DNA of 64,000 bases, taken from NCBI GenBank assembly GCA_001599715.1, contig BCHU01000010.1, positions 1,238,144 through 1,302,143 on the forward strand, written 5' to 3'. Source of the stretch: Phaeotremella fagi. Taxonomy: Eukaryota; Basidiomycota; Tremellomycetes; Tremellales; Phaeotremellaceae. This document shows positions 35,735 to 48,139 of this stretch, in pieces; positions within the stretch are counted from its first letter, which is position 1, and each line of letters starts with the position of its first letter. The position numbers were made by a program, and so were the translations under genes. The notes under the pieces were generated by a model. The model did no database searches. It saw nothing but the letters and a program-made list of their open reading frames with translations, and was not told the origin of the DNA.

Positions 35735-37666
35735 TCACCAAGTCGTTAACGACTCTCTCCGTGTGATGAGCTCTTGACAGAGGTCGTGGACATTATTTAA
35801 AACTTTCTCCAAACGTCGATACCAAAGGATCGGTCGCCCTTCGTACAACCCTTGGTCTGTGGTTGCTGATGAATCTGGACCGTAAACCCTGCAAACCTTG
35901 GATTCCCCATATGCAGGGTATGGTTGCTGGCCATTTGCAAGGTGAATAAAGTCACGTCTCAATTCCTTCGACAGCTTATTTTCCTCTGGTGATAAATGAG
36001 GTTCAAGCCCTCCGAACAAGACTGGATGTTTTTTCAGCTCTGACATGAATGGGATCGACTTACACAAGAAATCCAAGCTATGATGTGCAAATCCTTTCCA
36101 TCGATTGTTGAGTCTGCTCTTTTGCTCCCAGTGATAGACGTGACAATCAGGATTGGCTTCGGCCATGAAATATTGAGGGGCGTTGAACAGGCCATCAGTG
36201 ACGATGGCTTCAACTGCCACAGAGACATGTTGTTGAGTCATGACCTCGCAAAGTCTGTAATGGCTTATGTACTCGGATGCGATATCCAAGGGAAGATGTT
36301 TGGTTACCAAAGACATGACCTGAATGATTAGCCAACCCTGTGATCTTACTTACATGTTTTCCAGTGTAATTACCATACGCCTGATCGTAAATAATCCCCT
36401 CGGCTAACAATCAGCACTTCGTTAAATGACAAACTGACTTTGTGAATCGCCTAGAATCAACTTTCCATCAAACTCCAAAACTCCACCAACGTAGTCTTTT
36501 GAAAATGGAATGACTGATCCAAATACAGACTGATCTCGACAAGGTCCCAACTGTGGCAGGTCTAACCCGCCAAACAGCTCGTACATCTTTCGACTCAACA
36601 CTTGATGAGGCATCGATTGCAATGAAGGCAGTTGTTTCTCAAGCGGTAGGGAATCCAGTTGACAGATTTTTAAAAGCTTTTGGTAGATCACATCGTACTC
36701 TTGTTCGTCAAAGATACCACAGATTGGAATAGTGCCGGATAAAAGTATCGCGGTCTTGATGTATTTTCTGTACGGAGAACGAATGAGAAGGTCGATAGAC
36801 GCTGTTCGACTTTTTAGACCAACTCTCTTCCAAAACCTACCAGCACCAGCAGATTGACCGAAAACTAGTACTCTAGAAGAGTCACCCCCGAAGCTTGAAA
36901 TATGCTACCTCACCTCAGTTTGTACATCTTGACATCCACATAACATACCTTTGAGACCCATCTCAACGCATTTGCCTGGTCAAAGAAAGCAAAATTCCCG
37001 TTCCTGCCTTGACTGTCGAGCTGTTTGATTGCTTTGGACGCTAGCAACCCGTAGAATCCGCAACGATAGTTTACGCTTACTATGATTGTGGGCAAACCAA
37101 GTGTGTACGACTAGGGAGAGTCAAAAAAGGTAGATAAGAAAGTGTCGACTTACATCGCTTGCAAGTGTTCTTGTGTCCAATATTCCATAATTGGCTGTAC
37201 CGAACGTAAAACCCCCACCATGAATGTAAACCATGACAGGTAGTTTATTAGAAGATACACAACCCTTGGGCAGACTGATTTGCAAGTTCAACATGTTGAA
37301 CTCGTCAATTTGGGATTCTCCTAGATAAGGACGTGACGGCATTGGGTACGGATAAAAAGCTCGCACTGGTTGAGGTGAATAGCCACTGTGCTCAAAGAGT
37401 CAGAAGAAATAGTCACTTTTCCGTTTTACGCACCTGAGCTTCGTTCCATCCCAGGTTCCATTTGGCCACGAGTCTGTGGGCACAGAATGTTCGAACCTTG
37501 CTGGTAGACTGGCGTAAGGAATTCCAAAAAATCTAAACAGGTCGGTATGAGTTCCAGCACATGTCACTCACTGACGGGTGCCTTCATGATGTTCCCATCC
37601 AGTCAGAGTCCCCAGACCTTCTACTTCGGTCTCGATCAGGACTGGTGTGGATGAGCTTTGAGTCAT
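35735..37666 (-). CDS. Type B carboxylesterase
   Basis: About 530 residues in several exons. The N-terminus MTQSSSTPVLIETEVEG has no signal peptide. Features: FFGIPYASLPARF, VMVYIHGGGFTFG (oxyanion hole), VSVNYRCGFYGLLAS, NGNFAFFDQANALRWV, and the nucleophile elbow FGQSAGA (Ser in GxSxG). The 3' part has the alpha/beta-hydrolase C-terminal layout with a likely catalytic His in VYHWE. Type B carboxylesterases hydrolyse a wide range of esters. An in-frame extension upstream to about 37924 is not used, because the MTQ start follows the usual family N-terminus. It shares a 222-bp promoter with the MFS carrier. Confidence 0.88.
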
Positions 37667-37888
37667 TGTATGGTGAAGGATTGTATAATTGGGTGGGTGA
37701 TGGAGTACAAATATGCCTCTACTTTGCAGCGGCGGGACACCGATCCTCGATCGAGTCTTGGAAGAAACATCGGCGGGTAGCGCCGCCGCCGACACACCTG
37801 TTGTTGGGACCATTTTGACATTTGCTTCTGTATAAAGCTTGTTTTGTAAAGCAATGTCACAGATGATTTCATCCAGAAGCACTCTCCA
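37667..37888. promoter_or_regulatory. Divergent promoter with CGGCGG/CCGCCG sites
   Basis: Between the carboxylesterase and MFS starts. The GC-rich element at 37771-37791 reads CGGCGGG, TAG, then CGCCGCCGCCG: an imperfect inverted repeat of CGG triplets. A second GCGGCGGGAC lies at about 37729-37738. Confidence 0.55.
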
Positions 37889-40151
37889 ATGACTGACATA
37901 AAGGTGCGCCCATAGTAGACTCAAGCGCTGACCAACATCAGTCTACAGATACAGAACCAACAGCCCACGTTCAAACATTTGTTGTTGATCATGATGGAGC
38001 AACAGATAAGGCCCTTGCCCTTTTGGCTGGTCAACATGAGTTTGATCCAAACTCGGAGATTGCTCGCAGAGTCAAACGAAAGATTGATCTACACGTTCTA
38101 CCTTTGATTATTATTACCGTGTTACTTCAAAATATGGGTATGTGCCCTCTAGCTCAAAGACGCTTGCAGGTGTTGACTCACCAAACTTAGACAAATCTAC
38201 CTTATCTTACGCTGTATGTGGTGAGATGATACACTGCTGACGCATTCAGTCCATCATGGGACTCCAGACAGATACAGGTATTACTGGAAGCGAGTATTCC
38301 TGGCTTGGATCTTTGGCAAGTACATGTTTAGAGGATGTCTGAGTGACTAGCTAACAATTCTCGACGTTTTTAGATCTAGTAAGTCAGTTTCGATCCCAGT
38401 CACTGATTCGTAGTATCGGCTTCCTGGCGTTTGAAATCCCAACCCACATCATCATGCAACATGTCCCTATAGATCGATATGTCTCGATCATGGTCATCAT
38501 CTGGGGCTCGATTGTCTGTTGCCATGCGGCTTGCATCAACTATGGTGGGCTAGTTGGTAGGTGACTCGGTAGTGTGAAAATTGAAGACACTGACACCACG
38601 TTCAGCCTGCCGATTTCTTTTAGGCATGGCAGAAAGCACGGCTACTCCTGCTGTAAGTGCAGCTCAACCCTTGGCCGAAGCAAAATTGACCAAGACAGTT
38701 TGTTTTAATCACTGGTGCTTGGTACACACAAACTGAACAAGTCAACAGGGTCAGTTTATGGTTTGGTTCAGTCTGTCTAGCTCGTGAGTTTCTAAGCTGC
38801 AGGCTGTTGTTGCTAAAACGTCTCTAGAAATCTTCGGCGGCTTCCTTGCATGGGCATTACTACACCTTACCTCTTTCAAATGGCAAGCCCTCTATTTGTT
38901 GTTTGGGGGCGTCACCGTCGTTCACGGCTTTGTCCTGTTGTTCTTTTTGGCTGCTTCACCTAGTAAAGCCAGGTTTCTCACATCTGAAGAAAAGATTGTC
39001 GCACTTGAACGGATTCGAGTGACAAAAACAGGAAGTGAATCTTGGGGTTTCAAAAGGGCACAGCTTAAAGAGGTACGATAGAGCTTAAAGGTTAAACTGA
39101 TTATAGGCATTGCTGGATCCCCGATTGTATCTTTTCTTCCTGGTGGAGATTTGTACTGGATTACCTAGTAAGTCACGACGTAACGAACGTAGATCTGATC
39201 ACTCTAGACGGAGGTACCGGTGCTTTTGGACCTTCGATCATTGCAGTGAGTGGACACATCGCTACGTAGGCTGAAATGTAGGGCTTTGGGTTCAACACTG
39301 CTCAGACCACTCTGCTCTCCATGGTACCAGGACTCAGCGAGGCCATTGGAATTTCTCTGGCGATGCTCTGCGTACGCTACACAAAGTCGAGAGCTTTAGC
39401 AGGTACTCTCGCTTTAGTAGTAGCTGTGATAGGAGTAGTAATGATGTTGGCGATCCCCGAGTCAGCTCTATACGCACGTTATGCGGGATATTGTCTCTTG
39501 TATTGGTGAGCTTGAGGCCTTCTTTGTTGCTTGTGTTGCTGACCAATTCTTCTAGGTGGCCCGTGGTGGTGATCATGGTGATAGCATATCTTTCATGCTG
39601 CGTAAGCGGGACTACCAAAAAGTTGGCGTTCAAGTGAGTCGTTCTAGGTTCCTTTCTTCAAAATTGAGCTCACCTTTACCTTGCAGCTGTGCGTACAATC
39701 TAGGATACTGTGTCGGAAATGTATGTAACAAGGTTATTCACCCAAACTAACGTCAAAAGATTATCGGACCACAGACTTTCAGATCGCAGTAAGTCATGTC
39801 ATTGACGAACGAGTCACGACTAACCTGTTTTCATAGAGATGCTCCCAATTATTATCCAGCTAAATATACTCTTTTGGCCTTCCTTCTAACCTCTATCGTC
39901 GTTTTCTTGAGTATCTGTAAGTGGTCGCGTTGCAAATATTATATTGATTCTGCGTAGCCGCCATCCACTACTTTGAAAACCGAAAAAGGGACAAACAAGT
40001 TGAGTTGGACAGGCAACATGGAGTGGAGCATGAACAGATTCAGAACATCGAGTTTATGGATCTCACCGATAAGCAGGTGGGTCGGGGTGTCAGATTTGAT
40101 GAGATTTCTGACCTCATTTCTCAGCAACGAGCGTTCCGTTATCCTCTTTAG
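37889..40151 (+). CDS. MFS permease, anion:cation symporter type (allantoate/DAL5-like)
   Basis: Splicing needs more than eight short introns; the short first exon encodes MTDIK. The protein has 12 hydrophobic segments. Motifs include KRKIDLHVLPLIIITVLLQNM (first helix), IGFLAFEIPTHIIMQHV, RFLLGMAESTATPA, WYTQTEQVNRVSLWF and a hydrophilic tail EHEQIQNIEFMDLTDKQ. This is the ACS family pattern of allantoate, nicotinate and vitamin carriers. It most likely imports an organic acid, amide or nitrogen compound that the neighbouring hydrolases then process; the exact cargo is unknown. The stop is TAG at 40149-40151. Confidence 0.85.
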
Positions 40152-40435
40152 GTGTCAGGAGGTGTTTGGTAGTAATCGAGTTTTAGGTATTGATGTTCAC
40201 AAAGAGTCTGTTGAATATATCTGGAGACGGGTTTGATTGTGATCTGTGCTATGAATGAAAAGATTTTGGCGCACTCAATGACCTCGATTGCAATGAATGG
40301 AACTCTAAAAGTTCAAAATCATCGTCAAAATAGTTTGTTTACGTCCAGCAGAATAAACAGATACACCGTGGGAATGGTTCACGTCGTTTGAGAACGCGAA
40401 TCATTCCAAATGCATTAGCCCACTATACAAACACA

Positions 40436-41603
40436 CTACAACTTCCAAACCACTGGCTCGTTCCTAGCGTTATTCACAGTCACTGAAAAGATATCGAATC
40501 GGTTCTGGCAGAGTAGTAAGTACTAAAACTGAAGTTTAAACTTCCAACACTCACGTATCCACCAACAAAGTCACTATGGGTCGTCAACAAATCATCCTTA
40601 TTGGACTAACCCAGACTTACTGTAACTGCTTTGGCTCCACGATCTTCGACAAATCCATGTCACAATACACGATTCCTTCTTCTCCCTGAATTTCCTCCCC
40701 AATTTGAGTTCCAGAAGGATCGAAAAACATGCTTCCACCTTGAACTTGCGAGTCAAGAATGTCGGCGAAAGCTGGATCTCTCTCAACCAGAAAATCCCTC
40801 ATCGACTTGTCGAGAAAACTTGAACAGGCGATACTGAAGCATTTAGCTTCGAACGAGTGAGCTGCGACTCGTATTTTCATCGCTCCAATATGGTCAAAGT
40901 TACCTGGAGTACCAACTGGTCTTGTTGGAAAGCAAGGTGACCAGCAAGATATATGAAGTTGTTCTCCTTGCGACATTAACGCAAATCTTGCTAGTGAATT
41001 ACCGTTCTCGCCGCAGATCAACCCGCCGACTTTGCCCAACCTCGAAGTCTGTACAACACGCAAACCAGCTCCGTCACCGTTTGCCCAGCTAAGCTTTTCG
41101 TAGAAAGTGGGAACCATCTTCCGGTGGTGATTCAAAATCTTTCCTTTGTCGTTGATAAGTACAGTCGAGTTCCAAATGCATCCAACACTGGATTTGGACT
41201 TTTCATTGAAACCTACGGAGACGTAAATGTTGTTGTCCAGGGCAGCTTGTTGGATTTCTTTCAATTCCGTGCCGTCAATGTAAATCGCTTGTTCGGAAAG
41301 CTTCACAAAGAGATCGTTGTTGTAGATTGGACTGCATAGACCGGACCATATAGGAAATCCTGAAGATCATCAGACTTGAGTCGAAATTTAGACTCACCAG
41401 AAATATGCACTTCTGGAAACACAACCAAATCTGCGCCGTTCTTGGAGGTTTCCTTGATCAAACGAATCGTCTTCTCAACTGTACCCCGTGTGTCAAGGTA
41501 GATGGGGGACACGTTGCAAGCTGAAATCAGGTATGTGAGTTGTCAGACCCCTTCAACACTTACCTGCTACACGAATCTTTGGCAGTGGTATGTGAGATGA
41601 CAT
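40436..41603 (-). CDS. Nitrilase (carbon-nitrogen hydrolase family)
   Basis: Starting MSSHIPLPKIRVA, the spliced protein is about 330 residues. The catalytic triad is visible: Glu in VVFPEVHISG, Lys in HRKMVPTF, and Cys in GGLICGENGNS. Nitrilase features GGSMFFDPSG and the tail EPKQLHDFVGGYNRFDIF, TVNNARNEPVVWKL follow. The last two exons were found by following that tail. Nitrilases hydrolyse R-CN to the acid and ammonia; related cyanide hydratases cannot be excluded. It is divergent from the PLP dehydratase over only 157 bp, so the two are probably co-expressed. Confidence 0.92.
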
Positions 41604-41760
41604 AGCGCTAGGTTTGAGTCACGATCATTAGGTGAGTATGAATTATATACATCTGAAAATCGGAGGGCGCGCCGCCGCCGCCGCGATTATTTTCGTCATG
41701 TATGCAGTATATAAAATGTACCAAATTAGCTCCAACGTGTGATGCATACATCAGTTGATC
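41604..41760. promoter_or_regulatory. Short divergent promoter with GCC/CGG run
   Basis: A 157-bp region between nitrilase and dehydratase. At 41666-41684 there is a run of GGCGCGCC followed by repeated CCG triplets, in an otherwise AT-rich promoter. Confidence 0.55.
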
Positions 41761-43128
41761 ATGGTGTCGATTCCCTCTACAGAATATCCCTCAGGACAGT
41801 GTCCGACTTTGGAAGGTGTTTTGCAGGCTCGTGACAGGATACGGTGGGCACGTCGACTTTAGGCTTTCCACTGACATTTAGTCCGTACATCCACAACACA
41901 CCGTTGATCTCTTCAACAACACTCAACAAGGTCATTACGGATAGTTTGAATCAACTAACCACCCAACACGGTTCGCCAGTCAGACTAGATGTAGTGCTTA
42001 AATGCGAAAACTTTCAAAAAGGAGGAGGTGAGTTGCTGAGGTGGCGCTACTGATTTTAGCATTCAAGATTCGAGGTGCTTTGAACCATTTGCTGCAGTAT
42101 TTGGAGGATCACCCCAGCACGCGAGAGCTTGATGTGAGTTGATGTTGTAGACAACTCTAACGATTGCAGCTGTATACTTCATCTTCAGGCAATCATGGTC
42201 AAGCAGTAAGTTGTGATTGCCGCCTATGCTCACGGCATAGGTTGCTATCGCTGCAAAAATGCTATCTACCGATTCATTGAAGATCAAGACCCATGTCATA
42301 ATGGCAACTTCAGCATCAAAGGCTAAAATTGAAGCTATTCTAGGCTACGATGGCCAAATTATCAAGTGTGCAACTTCAGCTCAGAGACATGCCACTTGCG
42401 AGCGTGCAATGAAAAGTGCCATAGAAGACGGCAGACAAGTTTTATACATCCCCCCATCCGACAGTGTCAAAACGATTCACGGTCAAGGAACAATGATAAT
42501 GGAGTGTCAAGATCAACTAAGAGAGCAGTTTAAATGGGACAAGCCAGATATCGTGATTTGTCCAGTGGGAGGTGGAGGTTTACTGGGAGGGATTGCGTTA
42601 GCTGCTAGGACGATATGGAACGACGTCGTTGTCGTTGGTGCTGAACCGGAGAGTGAGTGTTGTACATAGTGTCGTCTAACTACTTCAGACTGTAACGATG
42701 CACAAATCGGTTTTAGAAACAAGCTCTGGGTCCCAGTTGAGCCAGGGCACGACCTTACAGTATCAGATGGACTTCTTACTTCCACTGGTGTGGTCACTTT
42801 TCCGACCATCTGCCAACATGTTCAATCAATTGTCACAGTCAGCGACGAAGCGACCATACGAGGAATGCGTTTTGTTTGGGAGAGTAAGTGGTAAAGATAG
42901 CACACTCGCTGAACAGTCTTAGGAATGAAAGTAATACTCGAGCCTTCAGCATGTACATCGATAGGAGTAATGATGAGCGCCGAGAAGGAATGGATTTCGA
43001 TCGTCAGGGAGATTGCTGAAAGAAAGGATAGTTGCGACGGTGAAGTTGTTGTCAAGATTCTGGTGATAGCCAGTGGAGGCAATGTTGAGCTTCGGAAAGC
43101 ACTATCGATGTTTCAGCCAGTAGATTGA
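41761..43128 (+). CDS. PLP-dependent threonine/serine dehydratase (or serine racemase)
   Basis: The PLP motif KGGAFKIRGALN is built across an intron and holds the Schiff-base Lys. SSGNHGQA binds the substrate carboxylate, and the phosphate loop is VCPVGGGGLLGG. The C-terminal part (MRFVWERMKVILEPSACTSIG) lacks an ACT regulatory domain, so this is the short catabolic form of about 360 residues. It would turn serine or threonine into a keto acid plus ammonia through a reactive enamine; the family also contains serine racemases. RidA, which clears such enamines, follows 98 bp downstream in the same direction. Confidence 0.9.
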
Positions 43129-43161
43129 AAGAGTGATGCACGTACATGTAAAGCTGAACGG

Positions 43162-43174
43162 CGGCGGTCCGCCG
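43162..43174. promoter_or_regulatory. CGGCGGTCCGCCG palindrome upstream of RidA
   Basis: A 13-bp element that is its own reverse complement except at its central base. It contains CGGTCCG. It lies between the dehydratase stop and the RidA start, and looks like a Zn2Cys6 site. Confidence 0.6.
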
Positions 43175-43226
43175 ACGCTTTATTCTATAAACGCTTCACG
43201 TTTAGTTCTGACCAGTTTATCAAAGC

Positions 43227-43804
43227 ATGTCCCGAACAATCATTCATAGCTCTCTGGCTTCACCACCAAGGGAAGGTATCTACGTACAAGCGGTACGTGT
43301 AGACAAGACACTGTACATCAGCGGTGCTGTTCCATTTGATTCTATGGGGGTTTTAGTTGGGAACGATGTGAGTTTGGGAAAACTCATGCACTGACGTACA
43401 GATTCGTGCCCAGACGCAACAGGTCATCAAGGTACGAGCTACAGGAGGCTTATCACTTACACTCAGAATCTAGAACATATCTTGGAAGCTGCGGGAATGA
43501 CACTGGAATGCTTAGTTCGCTGCACTGTGTATTTGACAGATATAGAGTAAGGCGATTTAAAGCGGGAACTGACACTTTTTGCAGATCCGATTTTGTCGAC
43601 ATGAATGAGGTATGTATAGCATCAGATTTGGAACTCATTCCGAGTATTCAGGTCTACGGCCAAATGCTTCCTGAGCCTAAACCTTCACGGTGCGTTGATT
43701 ATAGGGTGCGAGATCTGATCCCTTTCAGCACCTGTATTCAAGTGGCCAAATTGCCGAGAGCCGGAGCATTGGTGGAAATTGATGCCATAGCTTGTGATAA
43801 ATGA
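43227..43804 (+). CDS. RidA/YjgF family enamine/imine deaminase
   Basis: A small protein of about 135 residues in five exons. Visible motifs are LYISGAVPFD, QTQQVIKNLEHILEAAGM, VRCTVYLTDI and PSRTCIQVAKLPRAGALVEIDAIA. The Arg in SRTCIQVA corresponds to the family substrate-binding residue. RidA proteins hydrolyse 2-aminoacrylate/iminobutyrate released by PLP dehydratases. The gene lies just downstream of such a dehydratase. The stop is 18 nt from the convergent regulator, so the 3' ends must overlap. The promoter region holds a CGGCGGTCCGCCG palindrome (43162-43174). Confidence 0.92.
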
Positions 43805-43822
43805 AAGATCTATCAGTAAATC

Positions 43823-45987
43823 CTACTCGTTGAAAGCCATTGAATCGAATAACTGTGCTGTGTTATCAAACGGAGCTCCCAGTAAAGTGTCCCAGATCCA
43901 AGAGTCTGTGAAAGGGCCAGTGTCCTGCAGTGCAGAGAATTGAGGAGATTCTGGAGGAAAGGAGAGCAGGGTTGGATCTTCTGTCGACTGGACAGTGTTC
44001 AAGGGCATGCTAATCAGAGTGTTGTCCTCTGCTCTGCCCTTTTCCACATGCTCCAATAAGAGCTGCAATGAATCGGCATGGAAAGCACCTCTGACGTTAC
44101 GCAGCAAAGTCACTGTCAGACGAACCTATGATATCATAAGCACGAGTCGCTCTCCAACACTGACCTGAGCAATCAGATCAAGTTCATTGAATGTCCCAGG
44201 AAGAATGCGGATCGCCTGGCTTGTCAGCATAAATCGGTATCATTCAACTTACTTTAAGTAAGAAAGCCGCAGCAAATGTGACTAGACGTTAGCACCTCAC
44301 ATGAATCACGACCTACTTTGCAAATGTGTAAACTCTGAACAGTAATTGATGATCGGGGCTTGAAAATTGGTGAGAGCTATCCACAGCTCTTCCTGAGCGT
44401 TGGAAACTACCATATCAGCACAGTTTTCGCACTCATCCCACCTGCTTCCTTCACATAACCAATCGACTCTTCTGTTAAATCCAACGAACCCCGTATCCCT
44501 CTCAATCCATAAGTGTTGAGATGTAATTTGACCACGGAGTGAAGTAAAGATATCGATGCGGAAGGTGTGAACACTCCATCTTCAGGTGGGACAGTCGCTG
44601 CGTATCAGAAATGCACTTGGAGAAACTTACCTCCCCACGCTCGCCAACGAGAGTACCATTGATCAACTTCTTGTGTTTTGGAAAGTAGAAGACGCTCTCC
44701 AGCAGAGTTTCTGGAAATTTTACTATCAATAAGGTTCAATTTCGCCAAAGCATCCTGGGTCGAGCCTGAAGGTCAGTTTGAAGGAGTAGGTACAACCCAC
44801 TGATAATGGTAGCCAATTGCGCTTGAGCACAAAGACGAAAGTCTCGTGGACGTGCTCCAGGCAAAGTCACCAACTTCTCACATTCGTCGGGGACACGAGT
44901 GGATTGAATCAAATAAGGTATGTTGGTAACTCCAGCGATCCTAGAGTCAGATCAATGCCAGAGAATCACTCACAATCGATCCATCACGTATATTTGGCTA
45001 AACACTCGACATTTCTCAATATCCTCTAAGGACGACTGAGGTGAAAGCCAGACAGTGTTGAGTCCTAGTTCATACGCATAGGAGACCAATATCCCGGGAC
45101 TCTTGATTGGGGAGAGCCAAACATGGATGATTATCAAGCCTTGCAGATCCGATAGTGTCACAGGATGACTGCCATAAAGTCTCATACTCATGGCACTAAA
45201 AGCCTGTTGCTTGGCGTAAACATGACATGGTAGCAGTTCTGTAGCTTCCTTGGCACCGACAGCCACTACACTCCAGAAAAGAAGGTCTGAGGATGCTTTC
45301 AAACCCGTCCAGGTCACGTCAGAATTCAACATTGGTACCGATATCGCGCATCGTTTGATGTAACTAGAAGTCAACGATGATCATGATCATGACTTACATG
45401 TTCACGCAAGTCTCTAAAATAGAATCATCTGGGCATTGATCTAAAGAGCCCTCACTGACTGCGTCCAACGTCAATCGCCTTCTTTTACGACCTGGCACGA
45501 GGCGTTGATCTTCGCTATTCTGACCTTGTCTTCCAAGACTAATAATACGCTGAGAGGTGATGTCTTCTTGATCCAGAGCCGCTGCCAGCGCACCTCTGTG
45601 ATCAGGATGTGACCCTGGAGTTGCGTGGTCAAGGGTGTCCTGGGTGCGGTTGTCGTTTCCATCGTCAAGAGTACGTGCATTGTACTGTTCGATCATTGAC
45701 TGGATCTGATTAACATCAGGTCGTTGCGAGATGATACGCTTCAGTTCCGCAACTTGCGCCTCTAGTCGAATCATTCTGGTGCTGAGGCTTTAGAGGGCTT
45801 CGATTGCGGTACTTACTCTGGTGGAAGTTCAGTGGGATTGGGGTAAACGCATTCGGCACTATTCTCATTAGGTCAACCATGAAGCTAGTAAACTTACTTT
45901 CGATCTTCACACCGTTGACAGACTTCAACCTTACTACCTGGGATGCATCGTTGCTTGTGTCTCTTGCATCGTTCACAGGTGACCATT
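43823..45987 (-). CDS. Zn2Cys6 transcription factor, cluster regulator candidate 1
   Basis: The start MVTCERCKRHKQRC puts the zinc cluster at the N-terminus: CERC, then six residues to the third Cys, an eight-residue loop (IPGSKVEV), CQRC, and CVYP, with one intron inside. The linker contains IRLEAQVAELKRIIS, probably coiled coil, and a basic NLS (GRKRRRL). The middle domain (SSDLLFWSVVAVGAKEA) fits the fungal-specific regulator region. The C-terminal segment is acidic (FTDSWIWDTLLGAPFD) and may activate transcription. It is convergent with RidA (18 nt) and has only a 110-bp upstream spacer, which contains a CGGACGGCCCGCCG element. Confidence 0.9.
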
Positions 45988-46097
45988 TTGTTTGGATGAT
46001 AGTAGGAAGAGACATTCATAGATAGCGGACGGCCCGCCGATGGCTGATCATTTGTTGACGCGCCTATCGTGGCTCACAACAAACATATAAAGATCCG
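45988..46097. promoter_or_regulatory. Compact TF promoter with CGG/CCG element
   Basis: Only 110 bp lie between the second factor's stop and this factor's start. CGGACGGCCCGCCG at 46026-46039 is a paired CGG and CCG element, suggesting autoregulation or cross-regulation. Confidence 0.5.
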
Positions 46098-48139
46098 CTA
46101 CAACATGTTGGGAGCAATCAAACTTTGCCAAAGAGTTGGATCTAGATTTAAAAGCTCTTCAAAGAATGTATTATCTACGTCATGCGATGAAAGGTCCAGT
46201 CCTGTACCGTTTGTCGAGTAGTCGAGGGGAGCACTACAATGTTCAACACTACTTGGGATACAAAACTCCTGAACGATAATAGCCAACTTTTCCTCTGTCT
46301 CTTGTCCAATCGGACTTGCACCGAGTATCGAAAGCGTCTTTAGTATTTGAAGAATATTACTTGCACTCTGCCGTGCTTTGTTATCTGAATACAGATCAGG
46401 TGGAACCACTTGAATCCCTGTATCTGAAGGTTTCTCGATGTTGAACATGTGTGGCCAAATTGCCAAACGACGAATCTGTTCCAATCGATGAGAAGATTCG
46501 GTACTTCTCCTTCCGTACCGCTCATACAACACCTCAAGGATCGAAGTGCAGAATGTAGCTGCAGTCTGAAAGAGATACGAAGCACACCAAGGCCTAACAA
46601 AAGGTGTACCCGATTCATTCACCAGTGTGGTGATGAGGGGGATGGTTGCAAGGCATTCTTGAGCAGTTCTTAGACACGAGTCGTAGAGTCTCCTTTGAAC
46701 CAAACTAGACGTCGAAGCGCCATGTGCTAGCCACGGACGAAGAAGCAAAGATTTCAAATTTCCACAGGCGTGGAACAAGACCAGCGATTGTGCTGTGGAT
46801 TTCCTTGACACCATGTCTAGGTCGGAATCGGATGAACTTTGGGCCAAATCCAAGTTCAAACTCTGTTCCCAAGTCGAAATATCATTATACAGAGTTTCAG
46901 TCTCGAACGCCAAATCTTCTAATCCAATCTCAGGCAATCGTAGCCGTACCATTAAAGCTGATAGACGTGGTAAGAACACGGAAATGTCACGTAAATGCTG
47001 AATAAAAGAACGAGATCTTGATGCTTCCGACTGTGAGATGAATCGGAAGATGCGATATTCCACGTTGTCCGTGAGGTCGAATGGACGATCGAGGTTTAAT
47101 GACTGATAGGACGGATAACAGACGTTGATCTGGACATTTGTCAAGAGGTGGTTGTCGCTGGTGGGACTTGCAAGCGTCGCCCATCTGCCGTCAACGTGGA
47201 TACCCAACGTTCCACCTACCGACAAGAAGATATTAATTCCCAAGCTATTCTCCGTCGTTGCTCTCTTTGAGCCGCATCCAGGTAAGCCCACGAGTCATCA
47301 GCTTCGTTAAAACATTTCAGCTTCACTGCAGCAGTGACCGATTCTGTCAGTGAGGCTATCAGATCAAGTTGGTGACCAGAGAAAAGGTAGTATTTGAAGC
47401 GTAATAACGAAGCTACGATCGTGCCGTCGGTGGGACTGTCATGTGAGGGTTTGGAGAGTTGAGTGGAGAAGTTTATCAATTCTAATCCAAAGGTATTTGA
47501 CGTGGTCTGAAGGCGATATAGTGACCGACGTGTTTGACCGACTAAGAGCGAAGCAAGTGCCAAATAGGCACACAGTATTGCACCATCAGTAGGAGATATT
47601 GCACTGGTCTTCGTTGACGTTCTCCATATTTGATCTATCGAGGGGTGGTGAACTAAATTGACGAGCCAATCACCCTTCGTTTCAGCTTCACCACACGATA
47701 TCCTTACCTCTTGGTGCAGGTACTCTAAGAGTATGATAGTGTCAGGGGTACATGGGAGTGACGACTGGAGCTGTTGCCATATCATGGAAGTGTTGGTGTT
47801 ATCGGTGGTATGGGTTTGTATGGCCAAATGCGTTTCTAGTCGATCGATCGACGATCGCAGCAGAGTGATTTCTCTGAGTGCCGAGTCAGTAGACACTGTA
47901 GATCGAGATGGAGGGGATCTAGATCGTGGAAACCGTGTTGATATCTTGTTATCCAATACACAATCGTTTTCAGTTCCACGCAGAGTGCACGATGAGCAAG
48001 GCTACACTCAGTCAATCTCCTCGCGATTCGACATACCTGGCGATCATCACAGCGCGATTTCCGTTTCCTACTAAGAACGTCATTTGGAACTCGTTACAGG
48101 AACCTACCATGGAATGCAGCTTATTTTGATTCTGGACAT
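46098..48139 (-). CDS. Zn2Cys6 transcription factor, cluster regulator candidate 2
   Basis: The start MSRIKISCIPC joins two small 5' exons. The cluster reads CIPC, RKRKSR, C, DDRQP, CSSC, then C after TLRGTEND: a Zn2Cys6 domain with spacing 2-6-5-2-8. A coiled-coil-like stretch follows (SALREITLLRSSIDRLETHL). The fungal_trans domain carries DGAILCAYLALASLLVG and REQRRRIAWELIS, and the C-terminal half is leucine-rich. The acidic end (VDNTFFEELLNLDPTLWQSL) looks like an activation region. It is divergent from the ABCG transporter across 133 bp with strong CGG palindromes, so it may control that transporter. Confidence 0.9.

Noticed and set aside
37667..37924. N-terminal extension of the carboxylesterase
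   Set aside because: The frame stays open by chance over the GC-rich promoter; MTQSSSTP is the better start and the extension overlaps the MFS first exon.
41666..41684. Simple CCG microsatellite
   Set aside because: It is short, but similar CGG/CCG blocks occur in the other promoters of the same cluster, so a regulatory site is more likely than slippage alone.
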